From: Candidatus Nomurabacteria bacterium
Lineage (GTDB): Bacteria > Patescibacteriota > Minisyncoccia > Phycocordibacterales > CALRBL01
Assembly: GCA_943354075.1 (NCBI GenBank)
Contig: CALRBL010000032.1
Location: 1 to 6,072, forward strand
DNA: 6,072 nucleotides
Reading direction: 5' to 3'
Notes under the pieces: generated by a model
The model's input: only the letters and a program-made list of their open reading frames with translations
Database searches by the model: none
Told to the model about the DNA's origin: nothing
Part shown: positions 4,597 to 6,072 of the stretch, piece after piece
How the letters are laid out: every line of letters starts with the position of its first letter
Position numbering within the stretch: the first letter of the stretch is position 1
Position numbers and translations under genes: made by a program

Positions 4597-4648
4597 AGTC
4601 CTCACAAGGGAAGTCCTCACCAGGACCTACACTTGTGGGGGCTTTTTT
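4597..4648 (+). terminator. Intrinsic terminator with nested hairpin after the 100-aa gene
   Basis: A 12-bp stem pairs AGTCCTCACAAG (4597-4608) with CTTGTGGGGGCT (4632-4643), with two G-U pairs, followed by a T run (4643-4648). Inside the loop GTCCT (4613-4617) can pair with AGGAC (4622-4626). AGTCCTCAC is repeated at 4612-4620, so the second copy could replace the first in pairing with 4635-4643, giving a shorter alternative hairpin in front of the same T run. Confidence 0.85.
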
Positions 4649-4686
4649 ATACTTACTATCGACATGTCAAACGATACATGCTACTA

Positions 4687-4714
4687 TTGCTAGTAACAAA
4701 AAGCTCATTACTAT
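4687..4714 (+). promoter_or_regulatory. Candidate promoter of the cold-shock gene
   Basis: TTGCTA (4687-4692) and TACTAT (4709-4714) are separated by 16 bp and lie between the preceding terminator and the cold-shock ATG. The predicted start near 4721 gives an AT-rich leader of about 29 nt with no Shine-Dalgarno sequence. The leader is far shorter than the roughly 160-nt thermosensing leader of E. coli cspA. Confidence 0.5.
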
Positions 4715-4749
4715 TTGTTGTTTATTAAATTAGTTTAACTTAAAAAATC

Positions 4750-4947
4750 ATGACTGGAGTAATCGCACGAAAGATGGAGAAAGGTTTCGGATTTATCACA
4801 CCCGCAGAAGGAGGAAAGGATATTTTCTTTCACTCTAACTCACTCGTAGGAGTATCGTTTGACGAACTTCGCGAAGGTGAAACTGTTTCTTTCGAGACAG
4901 AAGATACCGAAAAGGGAAAGAACGCCGTGAACGTATCACGAGCATAA
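4750..4947 (+). CDS. Cold-shock domain protein
   Basis: A 65-residue, single cold-shock domain protein (CspA/CspB fold), which binds single-stranded RNA or DNA and acts as an RNA chaperone. The RNP1 motif is KGFGFI (residues 11-16) and RNP2 is DIFFH (24-28); the C-terminal strands read REGETVSFETEDTEKGKNAV followed by NVSRA. Compared with CspA/CspB (K-W-F-N before RNP1), this one has ARKME, so the stacking Trp is lost, and it has a five-residue insert-like PAEGGK between RNP1 and RNP2. Length is slightly below the usual 66-70. It has its own promoter and terminator and so appears monocistronic. A role in general RNA handling is inferred; induction by cold is not shown. Confidence 0.93.
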   Translation: MTGVIARKMEKGFGFITPAEGGKDIFFHSNSLVGVSFDELREGETVSFETEDTEKGKNAVNVSRA

Positions 4948-4959
4948 ATCCTAACGGAT

Positions 4960-5005
4960 CTATCAAAGAAAAAGCCCGCACTTGTGCGGGCTTTTTCTTT
5001 GATAG
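4960..5005. terminator. Bidirectional intrinsic terminator between the cold-shock gene and smpB
   Basis: A perfect 21-bp inverted repeat (4960-4980 and 4985-5005) with a CTTG loop. The GC core GCCCGCA/TGCGGGC is flanked by an A-run on the left and a T-run on the right, so either transcript makes a GC hairpin followed by U residues. It lies 12 bp after the cold-shock stop and 8 bp beyond the smpB stop, and so serves both convergent genes. Confidence 0.93.
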
Positions 5006-5013
5006 GTTCTCTC

Positions 5014-5445
5014 CTATAGCTTTCTTTTCAAATCTCTCTCGGTATCTTTCTTTTTTATGCTCTGCCTCTTGTCACTTTTCTTTTTTCCTTTTCCGAATGC
5101 AAATTCTATTTTTATTTTTGATCCTGATGCGAAGAAGGAGAGGGGAATGATGGGAGTTTTCTTTTGTTCTGCGAGTGCAATCTCAGCAATCTCTTTTTTT
5201 CGAAGAAGTAATACTCGATTACGTCGTTCATTGAAGTCTGCTGGTGCATTTGCCTTCTGATATGCGGGAATGTGTGAACCAATAAGAAATGCTTCACCTC
5301 CACGGACGATGACATAGCTGCCTTCAAGCGACCCCTGACCACTTCGGAGAGATTTCACTTCATACCCAAAAAGCTCGATGCCCGCAGTCATCTTTTCTCC
5401 TAGTTCGTAGTTGTATGAAGCTTTTTTATTGGTAACGAGTGCCAT
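5014..5445 (-). CDS. smpB: SsrA-binding protein SmpB
   Basis: A 143-residue protein of normal SmpB length. Visible family features are MALVTNKKASYNYELGEKMT at the N-terminus, AGIELFGYEVKSLRSGQGSL then EGSYVIVRGGEAFLIGSHIPAYQ (the RNA-binding OB-like barrel), NRVLLLRKKEIAEI, and the basic C-terminal tail KGKKKSDKRQSIKKKDTERD with its conserved D-K-R. SmpB holds the tRNA-like domain of tmRNA and its tail probes the empty mRNA channel of the stalled ribosome. The frame is open for six codons upstream (ATG at 5461-5463), but the family starts at MALV, so 5445 is preferred. No Shine-Dalgarno sequence is present. It is divergent from ftsH with only 36 bp between the two ATGs, and converges on the cold-shock gene across a shared terminator. 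Its RNA partner is encoded at 3780-4188. Confidence 0.96.
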   Translation of the reverse strand: MALVTNKKASYNYELGEKMTAGIELFGYEVKSLRSGQGSLEGSYVIVRGGEAFLIGSHIPAYQKANAPADFNERRNRVLLLRKKEIAEIALAEQKKTPIIPLSFFASGSKIKIEFAFGKGKKKSDKRQSIKKKDTERDLKRKL

Positions 5446-5446
5446 G

Positions 5447-5475
5447 CTGAAATGGTAGCACAAATAGTGTATTAT
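5447..5475 (+). promoter_or_regulatory. Candidate ftsH promoter, predicted leaderless mRNA
   Basis: CTGAAA (5447-5452) and TATTAT (5470-5475) are 17 bp apart, and TATTAT-GGCGGA-ATG places the expected start at the ftsH ATG. The element occupies almost the whole smpB-ftsH gap and overlaps both smpB promoter candidates, so the two genes may compete for RNA polymerase. Confidence 0.5.
5452..5457 (-). promoter_or_regulatory. Weak -10-like element for smpB, predicted leaderless
   Basis: Minus strand reads TACCAT-TTCAGC-ATG, with a hexamer matching TATAAT at 4 of 6 positions at the same 6-base distance seen for three other genes. A rival -10 is CATAAT (5471-5476, minus), which would give a leader of about 18 nt and overlap the ftsH -10. 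The 36-bp gap leaves no room for longer leaders without overlap. Confidence 0.3.
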
Positions 5476-5481
5476 GGCGGA

Positions 5482-6072
5482 ATGTCACGATCAAAGAAAA
5501 ATCAAAAGAAGCAACAGAACTCTAGTCGTAGTGGTCCGAATCTCTTTGGAGGCATCCTTATTTTCGTAGTCCTCATCGCCGCCTATGCGGTTCTTTCGGG
5601 CGATCCTGCTCCCGATAAAACTATCAGTCTTTCGCAGCTTGCCTCTGACATTTCCGTGGGTACGGTGAAAGAGATTAAAGTAGAAGGAAATAATCTCACT
5701 ATTACGTATGCTGATGGCACAGAAAAAGATGCAAAAAAAGAATTTGAAAGTTCACTTTCTGAAAGTCTCGACAATTATGGTGTTTCAAACGAGCAACTCT
5801 CCAAAGTAGATATTGAAGTAGACGAAGAGGGAGGTACACTTTATTGGGTGTACAATCTTGCACCGTTCCTCTTGCCGCTCTTCCTTATTGGCTTCTTTAT
5901 TTGGTTTCTCACACGCCAAGTCAAAGGGGCAGGAATGCAATCTCTTTCTTTTGGACAATCAAAAGCGCGCATGACTTCTCCTGACGATGCAAAGCAGCGC
6001 GTTACTTTCAAAGATGTTGCAGGTGCTAAAGAAGCTAAACAAGAACTTTCAGAAATTGTGGATTTTCTCAAG
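5482..6072 (+). CDS. ftsH: ATP-dependent zinc metalloprotease FtsH, N-terminal part (runs off the window)
   Basis: The first 197 codons are present and the frame is open at the window end. Residues 1-20 are a basic cytoplasmic tail (MSRSKKNQKKQQ...), 21-40 a first membrane segment (LFGGILIFVVLIAAYAVLSG), 41-122 the extracytoplasmic FtsH_ext domain (ISLSQLASDISVGTVKEIKV...), 123-144 a second membrane segment, then the linker SLSFGQSKAR (154-163) and the start of the AAA domain, VTFKDVAGAKEAKQELSEIV (174-193). Walker A and B and the HEXXH zinc site are beyond the edge. FtsH is a membrane-anchored hexamer that extracts and degrades membrane and unfolded proteins, and in E. coli it degrades some SsrA-tagged proteins. 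Start choice: ATG six bases after TATTAT, with the basic tail and TM following as expected. The neighbouring smpB and ssrA make a role in removing tagged products plausible here. Confidence 0.95.
   Translation, partial: MSRSKKNQKKQQNSSRSGPNLFGGILIFVVLIAAYAVLSGDPAPDKTISLSQLASDISVGTVKEIKVEGNNLTITYADGTEKDAKKEFESSLSESLDNYGVSNEQLSKVDIEVDEEGGTLYWVYNLAPFLLPLFLIGFFIWFLTRQVKGAGMQSLSFGQSKARMTSPDDAKQRVTFKDVAGAKEAKQELSEIVDFLK

Noticed and set aside
4348..4620. Open frame of 90 codons on the minus strand opposite the 100-aa gene
   Set aside because: G/C-ending codons on the plus strand remove minus-strand stops; no promoter or family signal supports it, though it is the main rival if the plus frame is wrong.
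4332..4733. Open frame of 133 codons on the plus strand overlapping the 100-aa gene
   Set aside because: It runs through the strong terminator at 4597-4648, is His/Arg-rich low-complexity in character, and is a shadow of the G/C-biased gene in the adjacent frame.
5446..5463. Six-codon N-terminal extension of SmpB (start at 5463, MCYHFS)
   Set aside because: The family starts at MALV, and the extension would cross into the promoter region shared with ftsH.
1..6072. CRISPR array, toxin-antitoxin pair, phage or defence genes
   Set aside because: No regularly spaced repeats with spacers and no matching protein families were seen on either strand.

Overview
The window looks like a chromosomal segment of a small-genome bacterium of the Candidate Phyla Radiation (Patescibacteria, probably a Parcubacteria-type lineage). 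This is inferred from the flavour of the proteins (a Trp-poor cold-shock domain protein, a beta-CASP C-terminus reading VFVAMGEPKSS, a short membrane-anchor-free cardiolipin-synthase-like protein), from compact gene packing, and from the lack of any convincing Shine-Dalgarno sequence before any start codon. No phage, insertion sequence, plasmid or CRISPR signal was seen.

Left part (1-3689): the end of an RNA-processing-type metallo-beta-lactamase gene (+) is followed by a LOG-like Rossmann nucleotide-binding protein (+). This converges with a minus-strand block, in transcription order: phospholipase D/cardiolipin synthase-like gene, histidine phosphatase, infC, rpmI, rplT. The last three are the classic IF3-L35-L20 translation operon. 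A 20-bp exact repeat links the start of the LOG-like gene to the infC/rpmI junction. Because the two genes lie on opposite strands, the two mRNAs would be perfectly complementary there. A possible 9-codon minigene fills the infC-rpmI gap and overlaps both the infC stop and the rpmI start.

Middle (3690-4281): a 21-bp perfect inverted repeat lies between the divergent cls-like gene and a 409-nt tmRNA gene (ssrA). Both outer ends of the repeat are the same promoter-like hexamer, TAGTAT. The tmRNA has a closed acceptor stem and T arm, and a proposed tag beginning Ala-Asn-Asp.

Right part (4282-6072): an unrecognised 100-aa, probably two-pass membrane protein with strikingly G/C-rich third codon positions, ended by a strong terminator; a cold-shock domain protein; a 21-bp-stem terminator shared with the convergent smpB; and then ftsH, divergent from smpB and running off the window. 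tmRNA, its partner SmpB and FtsH (a protease known in other bacteria to degrade tagged proteins) therefore sit within about 2.3 kb, suggesting a ribosome-rescue and protein-disposal neighbourhood.

Several genes (histidine phosphatase, cls-like, ftsH, possibly smpB) have a -10-like hexamer exactly six bases before the ATG, which would give leaderless mRNAs. I found no clearly new multi-gene defence or mobile system. The most interesting signals are regulatory: the 20-nt sense/antisense match, the mirrored promoter palindrome, the minigene and the leaderless start pattern.
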